From: Paenibacillus macerans
Lineage (GTDB): Bacteria > Bacillota > Bacilli > Paenibacillales > Paenibacillaceae
NCBI RefSeq assembly: GCF_023715465.1
Contig: NZ_JAMBOE010000003.1
Span: 186,001 to 250,000 of the forward strand
Direction of reading: 5' to 3'
Length of the DNA stretch: 64,000 bases
Shown here: piece by piece, positions 26,090 through 34,974 of the stretch
Layout of the letters: each line of letters begins with the position of its first letter
Position numbering within the stretch: position 1 is the stretch's first letter
Notes under the pieces: generated by a model
The model's database searches: none
What the model saw: the letters and a program-made list of their open reading frames with translations, nothing else
What the model was told of the DNA's origin: nothing
Position numbers and translations under genes: made by a program

Positions 26090-29000
26090 CTATAGGGACG
26101 GAGCCGGTTGCGGCGGTTTCACCACCGACAGGTTAAACATCGTGCTCGCGCTTCCGACCGCATTGCTGACGCTGAGCGTAAAAGCCGTTCGCTCGTACAC
26201 GGGCGGCACCACACCCAGTTTCTGGGCAACCGTACCGGTCGACGCATCGAACGTCATAAAGTCCGGCAAGCTTGGCGTTACGCCCCAGCTTCGCGGCGAG
26301 CTCCCCGGCATGATCAAGGCTGGGTTTTTGGCCACATCCTTGTTGTACGTTTTCAGCTCGATATCCGACATGTGCAGTCCTTGCGGCCCTGTAGAAACCA
26401 TTTGCAGCGTCCAAGCGTACGGCTCCGAACTCGCTACGACATCCACCCCACCCGTCACGGCAAGGTAACGCTTCTCCACGGAACCATTGCTATCCGCTGC
26501 CTTCGCATAAAGCGCAAACTTCGCCGATACGAGCCGCCCTTTGGCATCCAGCGCCGGAGCGGATTGCACCTCGGCATACCACTGCTGCTGGCCGATTTTC
26601 TGCGGATCGCTGATGGACTCGGCCGCGACCACCTGCCCTTGCTCATTTAAGGTCAGCACCCGGGAAGCGGCTTGCCCGTTCTCGTCGGTCAGCGGAGCGA
26701 CGAACGACGCCCGCCCGAACTCGTCGACTTCGAGATAAAAAGCGGTGGCGGCGGTGTGATCCATCACCCCGATGCTTACGCTGCTGTCCGTTTTCATCTG
26801 CAGACTGGCGGGACCGCTGCCAACAAGGAGCGAGAGGCCCGCCAACTGCGGACCGGTGTCCGGCTGGAAAATCGCAAAATAGTCGATTTCGGTGCCGTAA
26901 GGCATGTAGTAACCGGCGGCTTTGGCCTGCTTTTTGGCGAATTCTTCGATCGGCGAAGGCTGCGGCTGGGACAGGAACACGAGCAGCAGGATCGCCCCCG
27001 CGATCATCGCCAGGATGGCAATACCGCTTAAAATCGAGAAAAACGCGCCGACCGTAAGTCCCCCGACGATGACGGACGAGGCCACGCCCAGGCCCCCGGC
27101 GATCCAGGCCCCGCCGACCGCGATGACCTCCAGCGCGGCGGCCGCGACGAACAGCGCGTTTGCGGCAACCTCCAGGTCGTTCGGATGTGCGGAGCACAGC
27201 GCGTCATGCAGCGAGATGGCGCTGTACACCAGGCCCGCCACCGCCATGATCGCCCCGATCCGCGTGGCGATAAACTCGTTCATATTGCGCCCGAATAACC
27301 AGCGCACCGCCCCGGAGCTCGCGGCGATATCCGCTTCGGTCTCCACGCGCGCCACCATCGCGGCGATGCCGAACTCATCGAAGCCCTGGCTCACCTGCGG
27401 GACGCCTCCATCGCTAAGCAGCCAGCGGCGGAAGCCGGAGGTCGCCTGCATTTGCGCCTCGCCGAGCAGCTTCGGCGAGAAGAACAGCCGCAGCGCCTGG
27501 GTGAAGCCGCTGTTGGCGCTGAACAGGACGCTGACCGCCACGGCGCGGCGCACCACCAGCACGATCATCTGCGCAAGCACGCCGACGCCAATCATCACGA
27601 TACTGGCCTGCTGCTGCCAAGGAAGGTCGTTCCACTTGATCTGGCCGGTCGCAAATCCGACGATCCCGTACGCCACCGCGGCCATACCAATCCCCAGCAC
27701 CGCCATCCTCGGGATATTGTTGCCGAAAAACTGGGCCACTTTGCTCTCGAAATTGGACATGAGTTGTCCCCAATTGTACAATCCCCCCGAATGGACGGAG
27801 GTCTGTTGGAACAGCAGGAGCAGATCGCTGACCAATTTCTGTTCCTGCAGCTTGGAGAACGCCTCCGCCGCTTTTTGCATATCCGGGTCCGTGCCGTTCA
27901 GATACGTCTCGATAAACTTGGTGATGATGGCGTTGACGGCGTAGCTGTAATCCTCCAGGTTGCCGGAATAATCGATCAGTTGGGGAAGGATATTTGCAGT
28001 CTGGAACATTTGAATGATATAGACGAACTGTTTGGTAAAAAAGGAGCTCTCATCCAGTACATTCAGCACCGCTGACGTACGCTGCACCCGGCGCATAAAC
28101 TCCGAGCCGTCCACACCGTCCGGGTTGAACGAGATCGTTTGCAACATGTTCAGAAAAGCGGGATTGGTGGCATATTTGAACACCACGTAAGTCCAGTAGT
28201 TCCCTTCTTTCGCTTTGGCCCCAATCTCGTCCAGCGTCTTCATCAGGTCGGCCATCTGGGTATCCGTCGCTTCCACGGAATCCTTCATTTGCTGCTTCCA
28301 CGCAGCCAGATCCTGATCGATCAGCGGTGCGTATTGCGCCTTGTTCACCAATTGATCCTTTTTAAACGCTGTGGTTTGGGGGAACTTCTGAAGCCAACGG
28401 TTATTGTACAACGCCGGCCCCTGCACGGAGAACACATCGCTGAGGCCCGTCTGCTTCCGCAGCCATTTGTCCGCCCTTCTGGCGTTAAGATATTTAGCAG
28501 CCGGATCATTTTGCGTTCTGGACAGCAAGCTCGTCAGATACGCCGTGCTAAGCGTGTTGTACCAATCGGCCGGATTCGTACCTTTGCTGCCCTTCAAGCC
28601 CGCGATCCCCTTGATGGTCGGATCGAGGTCCGGCGGATTCGGCGTCACAAATTGCTTGCGCATGGCATCATCCATGTTGTACAGCACCACGGAATAGAAG
28701 TCTTCCATCGAATCCTGCTGCACGGCATCATACCATCCGCCTTTTTCGTCGCGCGCAAACTGGTCCATATTAACGAGATCCATAAAATTCAGGCTGGTGT
28801 CCGCGGCCGCCGCAGCGGGAGAAGCCGCGCGCTGAAGCACGGCCTGCAATGCCGGAAGATGGCTGATTGCCTGCGCCATCTCCACGGCTTCATCGGGAGA
28901 CACGCGCTGCCCCTGCGCGCCGTTCACCCCTTCCTCAATCGCGCTGCCATCCGCGCTAAGCTTGAAGTAGCCGGATTCCGGCAGCCCGGTTTTGGCCATC

Positions 29001-30067
29001 AAATCGGCCGGCAGTCCGCTCCATTCGATGCGATTGCCTGTCTGGACGATATTCTCCACCGGCTCTTGATCGATGACCAGCCTTCCGCCATGAAGCCCGA
29101 TGAGATGGCTCCCAGTCCCTTCCGGCATGCCGTCATGACGAAGCTCGTACATCCCGTTCTGCGCGGAATGATCGTAAACGCCTTGTACACCGTAGACGGT
29201 GCCTTCCAGATTGCGTTGTCCGCACAGCATGGAACCGGCAAAATGCTGCGCAAAAGCATCCAGCTTGGCGGTGAAAATATACGGAAACCGCGTGCTTTTG
29301 AACTTGGCGAATGGGTTGGAGGGGTCTGGTTGAGGGGTGACGCCGTTGTTCAAGGCGAAGTTCAGAACAAAATCAGAGGTCATGTAGGCAGAATAATTGC
29401 CGTAGCCCGGATCCCAGGTTTCATTGGTGTCAGTATCCGTGAACACGCAGGAAACATAATAGACATCTTGTCCGGCAATACTGCCCTCTTTGATGATTCC
29501 ATAGGTTAATGTCATGGTCGATCCAGTCCATGCGGCCTCGGTCCAACGCGTTGAATTTTTATCCCATTTCAATTGCGGAGCCAGATTGTCCCCAGCCGCA
29601 TAAGCCGCATCCAGCCCTGTTTTCATCGTGTACGTCACGGGCTTGGCATGAAACTCGGCGGCAAATGCCGTCTCGCCGACCTGCAGCGCGCCGTAACCGG
29701 AAGTGCGGTCCCGGACAAGCCGGAATTCTCCGCTCAGATGATCGCTGCCGCTGCCTTGACGGAACGTAAGCACACACGTGACCGGATCGTAATTCCAATT
29801 GCTCCGCGCAATCGGCACATGTCCGACGTAAAGTTGATCCTTTGCGTAGTCATCATGATCGGGAGTCACTAACGTAATCGTTTTGGGGGCGGCTGCAAGC
29901 AGCGCGGTATGCGTCTCCGCCTTCAGCACCGGTTCCAGATGATCCAGCGTAAAGACGCGGGCATGGGGATACATCTGCTTGACTTGGGCCCGGCGCGAGG
30001 CCAGCATTGCGGGGGTGGGCTTAATCAGTGCGGAAATCTCGGGAGCAGACTTCGTATCAACGGACAT
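26090..30067 (-). CDS. Giant protein with central hydrophobic cluster, unknown function
   Basis: The product is 1325 residues with no family I can name. Residues 60-380 are beta-rich and soluble-looking. Residues 420-780 are helical and rich in Trp/Tyr (NYWTYVVFKYATNP, FVYIIQMFQTANILP). Hydrophobic segments occur at about 787-805, 822-848, 934-952, 966-992 and 994-1033, suggesting membrane insertion. Residues 1045-1325 are again beta-rich, and the end (PPVYERTAFTLSVSNAVGSASTMFNLSV) resembles a putative Ig-type domain. There is no N-terminal signal peptide. The start at 30067 has AAGGAGG seven bases upstream. It leads a two-gene operon with the Hint-domain protein. A pore-forming or secreted toxin-like complex is possible but is inference only. 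Confidence 0.75.
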   Translation of the reverse strand: MSVDTKSAPEISALIKPTPAMLASRRAQVKQMYPHARVFTLDHLEPVLKAETHTALLAAAPKTITLVTPDHDDYAKDQLYVGHVPIARSNWNYDPVTCVLTFRQGSGSDHLSGEFRLVRDRTSGYGALQVGETAFAAEFHAKPVTYTMKTGLDAAYAAGDNLAPQLKWDKNSTRWTEAAWTGSTMTLTYGIIKEGSIAGQDVYYVSCVFTDTDTNETWDPGYGNYSAYMTSDFVLNFALNNGVTPQPDPSNPFAKFKSTRFPYIFTAKLDAFAQHFAGSMLCGQRNLEGTVYGVQGVYDHSAQNGMYELRHDGMPEGTGSHLIGLHGGRLVIDQEPVENIVQTGNRIEWSGLPADLMAKTGLPESGYFKLSADGSAIEEGVNGAQGQRVSPDEAVEMAQAISHLPALQAVLQRAASPAAAAADTSLNFMDLVNMDQFARDEKGGWYDAVQQDSMEDFYSVVLYNMDDAMRKQFVTPNPPDLDPTIKGIAGLKGSKGTNPADWYNTLSTAYLTSLLSRTQNDPAAKYLNARRADKWLRKQTGLSDVFSVQGPALYNNRWLQKFPQTTAFKKDQLVNKAQYAPLIDQDLAAWKQQMKDSVEATDTQMADLMKTLDEIGAKAKEGNYWTYVVFKYATNPAFLNMLQTISFNPDGVDGSEFMRRVQRTSAVLNVLDESSFFTKQFVYIIQMFQTANILPQLIDYSGNLEDYSYAVNAIITKFIETYLNGTDPDMQKAAEAFSKLQEQKLVSDLLLLFQQTSVHSGGLYNWGQLMSNFESKVAQFFGNNIPRMAVLGIGMAAVAYGIVGFATGQIKWNDLPWQQQASIVMIGVGVLAQMIVLVVRRAVAVSVLFSANSGFTQALRLFFSPKLLGEAQMQATSGFRRWLLSDGGVPQVSQGFDEFGIAAMVARVETEADIAASSGAVRWLFGRNMNEFIATRIGAIMAVAGLVYSAISLHDALCSAHPNDLEVAANALFVAAAALEVIAVGGAWIAGGLGVASSVIVGGLTVGAFFSILSGIAILAMIAGAILLLVFLSQPQPSPIEEFAKKQAKAAGYYMPYGTEIDYFAIFQPDTGPQLAGLSLLVGSGPASLQMKTDSSVSIGVMDHTAATAFYLEVDEFGRASFVAPLTDENGQAASRVLTLNEQGQVVAAESISDPQKIGQQQWYAEVQSAPALDAKGRLVSAKFALYAKAADSNGSVEKRYLAVTGGVDVVASSEPYAWTLQMVSTGPQGLHMSDIELKTYNKDVAKNPALIMPGSSPRSWGVTPSLPDFMTFDASTGTVAQKLGVVPPVYERTAFTLSVSNAVGSASTMFNLSVVKPPQPAPSL

Positions 30068-30140
30068 CCATATTCCTCCTTGGGATAAAAGCGATCTGAG
30101 CCTCCTATTTAATAGCTCAATTGTTTATTTCTGCAACTTG

Positions 30141-30169
30141 ATTAAAATTCCTTCATTCGAAATTTTAAT
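30141..30169. promoter_or_regulatory. Inverted repeat in the promoter region of the giant-gene operon
   Basis: ATTAAAATT (30141-30149) and AATTTTAAT (30161-30169) are exact complements around an 11-base loop. Just downstream, on the minus strand, TTGCAG and TATTAA spaced 16 bases form a possible promoter for the 1325-residue gene. The dyad could be an operator. Confidence 0.4.
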
Positions 30170-30180
30170 TATTTGCCGAG

Positions 30181-30284
30181 TGCCGAGTCTCTGTACCGAG
30201 ATCCTGTGCTGAGTTCCTGTGCTGAGTTCCTGTGCTGAGTTCCTGTGCTGAGTTCCTGTGCCGAGTTTCTATGCCAAGTCTCTA
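30181..30284. repeat. Eight 13-bp tandem repeats
   Basis: Eight uninterrupted 13-base units cover this stretch. Four central units are identical (TGCTGAGTTCCTG) and the outer ones differ at one to four positions (for example TGCCGAGTCTCTG). Another partial unit precedes it. It is a minisatellite about 115 bases upstream of the giant-gene start and has no spacers, so it is not a CRISPR. Confidence 0.95.
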
Positions 30285-30467
30285 ACGGACACCAGCGACC
30301 CTATTCGCCCATTTCCCGGGTATTTCCCAGCCTAACGGACCCAGTTGACCTTATTTCGCTCTAAACGAGCTCACTCAGGCCAGTTTGAGGTAAATAGCGG
30401 CATCTCAGTCCGTTAAAATTTTGGCACCTTCGTTTTGCCGCAAATAGCGCTTCTGCAGTCCTTTAGC
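30283..30467. repeat. Dispersed palindromic repeat, TAACGGAC family, copy A
   Basis: It is closely related to 56589-56772; both open with TAACGGACACCAGCGAC and share CATTTCCCGGGTATTTCCCAG. The layout is two direct ends TAACGGAC followed by CTTATTT-like runs, then two inverted ends in which AAATAG precedes GTCCGTTA or GTCCTTTA. No coding frame of note is present. Confidence 0.85.
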
Positions 30468-30490
30468 AGCCAAGCTCGGTGAAAAAAAGA

Positions 30491-30532
30491 CGCTAGTCTC
30501 GCGGAAAGTCCATTACTTCCGCGAAACTAGCG
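30491..30532. terminator. Strong bidirectional terminator between giant operon promoter and GH3 gene
   Basis: CGCTAGTCTCGCGGAA (30491-30506) pairs with TTCCGCGAAACTAGCG (30517-30532) with one mismatch. A run of A precedes it and a run of T follows it, so it works for the GH3 gene reading leftward and would also stop rightward transcripts. Confidence 0.88.
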
Positions 30533-30561
30533 CCTTTTTATTTCCGTTATTCCATCCGCCC

Positions 30562-32832
30562 CTAGGCTCCTGCGCCTCCGTTCAACCGTTCCAGCAGTTC
30601 GGACAACATCGCGTCCGTAAACTTGCCCTGGCTGAACGCGACGGCGCCGCGCAACGGCATGTATTTCATCAGCGCCAGCATCATATCATCCGGCTCGTCT
30701 CCGCTCGCACCAAGCAGTCCGGTGGCCGCCATCAATTCCTTGCCGATCTCCCGGGTGGTGGCCTGTTCCATCAGGTCGCCGATCAGCGAATTGGCCGTAT
30801 AGACGACGGGCAGCGTTGTCGTGGAAACGACTTCGACCGCCGCTTCAAGCACGATGTCCCGGGACGACTTGCCGATGAGAATCCGGTATTCTCCGGACTC
30901 GGCATGCCAATCCTTCAGCGTGGCATTGTAGTAGGCAAACGCGTTTTTATCCAGCTCGAAAGTGATCGTCTTCGTTTCTCCCGGCTGCAGCTCCACCTTG
31001 CAGAAGCCCTTCAACTCTTTGTCCGGCCGGATGACACTGCTTTGGACGTCCCGGACGTAGAGCTGGACGATTTCCTTGCCCGCCCGGTCCCCCATATTGG
31101 TGACCTGCAGGCTGACCGCGACCTTCTCGTCGTCCTGTATCCGCTGTTTATCCACCGTAAGCCCGCTGTATGCGAACGTAGTATAGCTGAGGCCATGGCC
31201 AAACGGGAACAGCGGCTCCACGCGTTTGGTGTCATAATACCGGTAGCCGACGAAAATGCCCTCCCGGTATTCCACGCGGTCGCCCTCGCCGGGGAAAAAC
31301 AGGTAGGAAGGATTGTCCTCCAGCCGCACGGGGAACGTTTCCGCCAGCTTGCCGCTCGGGTTCGCATCGCCGAACAGGACATCGGCCACGGCGCCACCCG
31401 CCGCTTGGCCGCCCAAATACCCTTCCAGAACGGCCTTGGCCTTGCCGATCCACGGCATTTCCACCGGCGAGCCGTTGCTCAGCACCACGACCAGATTAGG
31501 CTGCGCTGCGGCTACCGCCTCCAGCACCGCGACCTGGTTGGCCGGCAGCCGCAAATGCGTCCGGTCGTAGCCTTCCGATTCGTAGCGGTCCGGCAGGCCG
31601 ATAAACAGCACCGCCGCGTCGGCCTTCGCCGCCTTATCGGCCGCATCGCGCAGCAGTTCAGCGTTGACGTCGTCCCGCTCCAGCTCGAAGCCTTGGGCAT
31701 ACACAATTTTCGCGCTGCCGCCCGCCGCTTTGCTCAGTTCATCCAAGGCCAAATCCAGGCGCGTCGGGTTGACGTGCGAGCTTCCGCCCCCCTGATAGCG
31801 GGGCTTTTCGGCGAATTCGCCGATCACGGCAATCGTTCCCGCTTTGCGCAGCGGTAGAATGCCGCCCTCATTTTTTAGCAGCACCATGCTCTCCTGGGCC
31901 GCAATCCGAGCCAGCCGATGATGCTCCTCCGCATCGAAGGCCGCCTGCTCTTTGCGGTTTTCCGACGCCTTGAATATAAAAGCAAGAACCCGTTCCACCG
32001 CTTGGTCCAACACTGCTTCGGACAAGCTGCCGTTTTGGACGGCCTGGGCGATTTTGGCGTCTCCCGCGCCGCCGCTGGACGGCATCTCCAGCTCAAGTCC
32101 GGCGGCCAGCCCGCGGGCCCGTTCGTTGACCGCTCCCCAATCGGACACGACGAAGCCTTCAAAGCCCCATTTCTCGCGTAAAATTTTCGTTAACAAATCA
32201 TGATTTTCCGAGGCATATTCCCCGTTCACCCGGTTGTAGGAACACATGACGCTCCACGGCTGGGACTGCACGACCGCCCCCTCGAAGCTCCGCAAATAAA
32301 TTTCATGCAAAGTCCGCTCGTCCACCACCGCGTCCGTAGACATTCTGCGATGCTCCTGGTTGTTGACGGCAAAATGCTTCAGCGAGGTGCCCACGCCCTG
32401 GCTTTGCACCCCCTGTATATGGTGGGCGGCCATTTCGGAAGACAGATAAGGGTCCTCGGAAAAATACTCGAAGTTCCGCCCGCACAGCGGCGAGCGCTTA
32501 ATATTCGCCCCCGGTCCCAGCAGCATGGCCACCCCTTCCGCCTGGCATTCCTTGCCCAGCGCTTCGCCGACGCTGCGGATCAAGTCGCGGTTCCATGTCG
32601 CGGCCAGTCCGGCAGCCGACGGGAAGCAAGTGGCCGGCACGCTGTCATTGAGGCCAAGGTGATCGGCGGAGGCGCTTTGCTTGCGCAAGCCGTGCGGGCC
32701 GTCCGTCATCATGACGGATGGAATCCCCAGCCGTTCCACGCCTTTCGTATGCCAAAAATCCAGGCCGGAGCACAGGCCCGCTTTTTCTTCCAAAGTCAGT
32801 TTGGCGATGATGTCCTTGATATTCGGTTTCAT
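30562..32832 (-). CDS. GH3 beta-glucosidase-type glycoside hydrolase
   Basis: This roughly 756-residue enzyme hydrolyses beta-glycosides from the non-reducing end. The barrel domain spans about 1-300, with substrate loop MTDGPHGLR (43-50), [12 protein letters not shown] (152-163) and nucleophile Asp231 in VVSDWGA. The alpha/beta sandwich starts at about 320, and a C-terminal FnIII-like domain includes [16 protein letters not shown]. There is no signal peptide. The start is taken as ATG 32832 (MKPNIKDI), which follows GAGGGAGAG. A GTG at 32874 is in frame but has no ribosome site. An extra tail of about 80 residues after the FnIII domain ([14 protein letters not shown] and onward) is common in this subfamily. 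It is divergent from an AraC regulator. Confidence 0.93.
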   Translation of the reverse strand: MKPNIKDIIAKLTLEEKAGLCSGLDFWHTKGVERLGIPSVMMTDGPHGLRKQSASADHLGLNDSVPATCFPSAAGLAATWNRDLIRSVGEALGKECQAEGVAMLLGPGANIKRSPLCGRNFEYFSEDPYLSSEMAAHHIQGVQSQGVGTSLKHFAVNNQEHRRMSTDAVVDERTLHEIYLRSFEGAVVQSQPWSVMCSYNRVNGEYASENHDLLTKILREKWGFEGFVVSDWGAVNERARGLAAGLELEMPSSGGAGDAKIAQAVQNGSLSEAVLDQAVERVLAFIFKASENRKEQAAFDAEEHHRLARIAAQESMVLLKNEGGILPLRKAGTIAVIGEFAEKPRYQGGGSSHVNPTRLDLALDELSKAAGGSAKIVYAQGFELERDDVNAELLRDAADKAAKADAAVLFIGLPDRYESEGYDRTHLRLPANQVAVLEAVAAAQPNLVVVLSNGSPVEMPWIGKAKAVLEGYLGGQAAGGAVADVLFGDANPSGKLAETFPVRLEDNPSYLFFPGEGDRVEYREGIFVGYRYYDTKRVEPLFPFGHGLSYTTFAYSGLTVDKQRIQDDEKVAVSLQVTNMGDRAGKEIVQLYVRDVQSSVIRPDKELKGFCKVELQPGETKTITFELDKNAFAYYNATLKDWHAESGEYRILIGKSSRDIVLEAAVEVVSTTTLPVVYTANSLIGDLMEQATTREIGKELMAATGLLGASGDEPDDMMLALMKYMPLRGAVAFSQGKFTDAMLSELLERLNGGAGA

Positions 32833-32968
32833 AGGTTGCACGCACTCTCCCTCATGGATTGGTATCGCCTTCACTACGCATTGCTTTTATTCTAAAGGAC
32901 ATTCATTCGTTCATTATGGTATAATTTTTGCAATTATAGTATTTATTTAACCTACTAGGAGGACGATT

Positions 32969-34237
32969 ATGACCAGACGGCCGGATCACGAAGATCGTTT
33001 GGACCGCTTCTGCCGCTTGCTTTACGAAGCAACTTTGCTGCCCCTCATCCGCATGGATCAAGCGGGCCTGATCCAAAGCTGCCGCCCGGACTCGTTCCCG
33101 GTAAACCCAAGATACAGCAGCCTGCAGGAGCAGGTCGAAGGCTGGATCGGCGAACGCTCCCCCGCCGCCATTCCCATGCTGCATTCCACCCCTTTCCTGG
33201 AAAACTTCCTCCTCGTCTCCACTGGAGAAGAAGCGGAGTTTGCCTGTGGGTGGATCTTAGTCGGTCCGGTGGTTTCGGCGGCTTGGCCGGAGGAACTGCT
33301 GACCGGTCTGCTGCAGGACCTCAAGGTCCCGCAGCGGCAGCGTCCCGGCTGGATCGCTTATTACCGGAACCTGCCCGTGATCGACAAGAGCCGGCTGCTG
33401 TATGCGGGCCTGCTCGTCCATGAATGGCTTACCGGGCAGTCCCTGGATCCAGACGATTTGATCGATGCGTCCGAACCCGTTGATGAGCGGTCCGCCATGA
33501 AACCGGCCGTCCTGGCTTCTCTCCGTCTTTCCGGCACCCGGGAAGCGGGCGTTTATCACCATTCGCCGGACACCGAAAGGCTGTTTCTGAAACACATCCA
33601 ACACGGGAACAAAAAAGAGCTGTTGCGAGCCTTCACTACCCTCGCGGACCAGGGGGTGGGCATTTTGTCCCGGCGCAGCCCGCTGCGGCACCAAAAAAAC
33701 ATCGCCATCACCGTCATCACGCTGGCGACGCGGGCGGCTATGGAAGGCGGCATGTTTCCGGAGGAAGCTTACACTTTGAGTGATATGCACATTCAGCATA
33801 TCGAGGAGCTTGGGGAGGTCAGCAAAGTGGAAAGCGCGCTGCAGGCCGCCTTGGGCGACTTCGCCGACGGGGTAAAGCGCGGCCTGGATCAGCGTGTATC
33901 CCGGCCGATTGCGGTTTGCCAGCGCTACATTTTCGACCATTTGTACGAGGAGCTTTCCCTGCCGGTGTTGGCGAAGATTTCCGGCGTCAGTACCGTCCAC
34001 CTCTCCCGGCTGTTCCGGCGGGAAACGGGCATCAGCTTGACTGAATATATTCAACGGCAGCGGGTGGAGGAAGCGAAACAACTGCTGTCCTTGTCCGACT
34101 ACTCCCTCTCCGACATCTCTGCCCGGCTGCTGTTTCACGACCAGAGCTATTTTACCAAAGTGTTCAAAAAATACGCCGGCGTAACGCCGAAACAATACCG
34201 GCACCGCCGGCTAGGAACCGCCGCCTCGGGCAAGTGA
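32969..34237 (+). CDS. AraC-family regulator with long N-terminal sensor region
   Basis: This is a 422-residue regulator. Residues 1-310 form a helical sensor region similar to the long N-terminus of the YSIRK-type AraC regulators of Bacillota, without a cupin. Residues about 320-415 hold the double helix-turn-helix, with LSLPVLAKISGVSTVHLSRLFRR and LSDISARLLFHDQSYFTKVFKKYAGVTPKQYR. The start has AGGAGG seven bases upstream. It is divergent from the GH3 beta-glucosidase gene across about 135 bases containing a TATAAT box and is its likely regulator. The signal it senses is unknown. Confidence 0.9.
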   Translation: MTRRPDHEDRLDRFCRLLYEATLLPLIRMDQAGLIQSCRPDSFPVNPRYSSLQEQVEGWIGERSPAAIPMLHSTPFLENFLLVSTGEEAEFACGWILVGPVVSAAWPEELLTGLLQDLKVPQRQRPGWIAYYRNLPVIDKSRLLYAGLLVHEWLTGQSLDPDDLIDASEPVDERSAMKPAVLASLRLSGTREAGVYHHSPDTERLFLKHIQHGNKKELLRAFTTLADQGVGILSRRSPLRHQKNIAITVITLATRAAMEGGMFPEEAYTLSDMHIQHIEELGEVSKVESALQAALGDFADGVKRGLDQRVSRPIAVCQRYIFDHLYEELSLPVLAKISGVSTVHLSRLFRRETGISLTEYIQRQRVEEAKQLLSLSDYSLSDISARLLFHDQSYFTKVFKKYAGVTPKQYRHRRLGTAASGK

Positions 34238-34302
34238 CCCTACAAAAGCAAAGCGTTGACGGCCTGCCAACTGCCACGTCTTCAAAATGCTTCCGTCCTC
34301 GC

Positions 34303-34507
34303 AAATAGCGGCAATTAATGTACTTATGATCCGAAGCCAGGCATGTTCATCCCCATTAGCGGCATTTTATGTACTTATATTCCTATGAATGGCCCTGAAC
34401 AGGGACATTTCCTTACGGCGCGGGAAAATAGCGGCATAAATTTCCTCTATTTCTCTCAAATGGATGGATACCGCCGGGATAACGGCATATTTTGTACTTA
34501 TTTTTGC
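34303..34507. repeat. Dispersed repeat, TAGCGGCATTTTATGTACTTAT family, copy D
   Basis: Three to four units of a motif near TAGCGGCATTTTATGTACTT occur here. The region aligns along about 200 bases with 41633-41839, including TGTTCATCCC.ATTAGCGG. No gene is supported. The two copies flank the PTS and DUF6773/Xre region. Confidence 0.8.
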
Positions 34508-34565
34508 TGGAGGTTCTTAGGTAGCTTGGTTTTAACAAGTTCTCTCTGCGCAACACAAAAAAGCA

Positions 34566-34583
34566 CCGCCGACTGATCGGCGG
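34566..34583. terminator. GC-rich hairpin with T-rich tail
   Basis: CCGCCGA and TCGGCGG form a seven-base stem with a four-base loop, preceded by an A run and followed by GCTTCTGTTTT. It may stop rightward transcription from the AraC gene, which ends about 330 bases before it. Confidence 0.5.
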
Positions 34584-34611
34584 GCTTCTGTTTTGATGTT
34601 GCGTATTTATT

Positions 34612-34797
34612 CTAACGGTTGCCACAGCGGCTATTTGCTCCAATAACGCCGATTTCAAATTGTAACGGTTGCCATGACGCTTATTTCGTTAAAACTCGGC
34701 TATTTGTGCTAGGATTAAGGCAAATAACATCGTTCACAACCGTTAGAATTTACAAAGAGCCTTTTTTGGCAAAATAGCAGCTGGTACAACCGTTAGA
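34612..34797. repeat. Dispersed palindromic repeat, TAACGGTTG subfamily, copy C
   Basis: Two direct ends TAACGGTTGCCA (34613 and about 34672) lead into CTATTT/CTTATTT runs, and two inverted ends CAACCGTTAGA (about 34768-34798 region) close it, after GGCAAATAA and GGCAAAATAG. The layout equals copies A and B, but the terminal heptamer is different. No gene is seen in 34798-34974. Confidence 0.75.
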
Positions 34798-34974
34798 TTT
34801 CCGGATACACTTAAGGCCGGGAACGGGAAATCTCGCCCGGACTCACCCGCATGGCGTATCACTATCTATGCCCATCCACTATAAATTTGCCCCGGCATTA
34901 CGTACGTACAGCGGAATTTCGTCCCATGATGCTACCTTAATTTAATACGCCGGCACCCCATATGTCCTTTAACC

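Noticed and set aside
30181..30284. Possible CRISPR array
   Set aside because: The 13-bp units are contiguous with no spacers, and no cas genes are present. It is a minisatellite.
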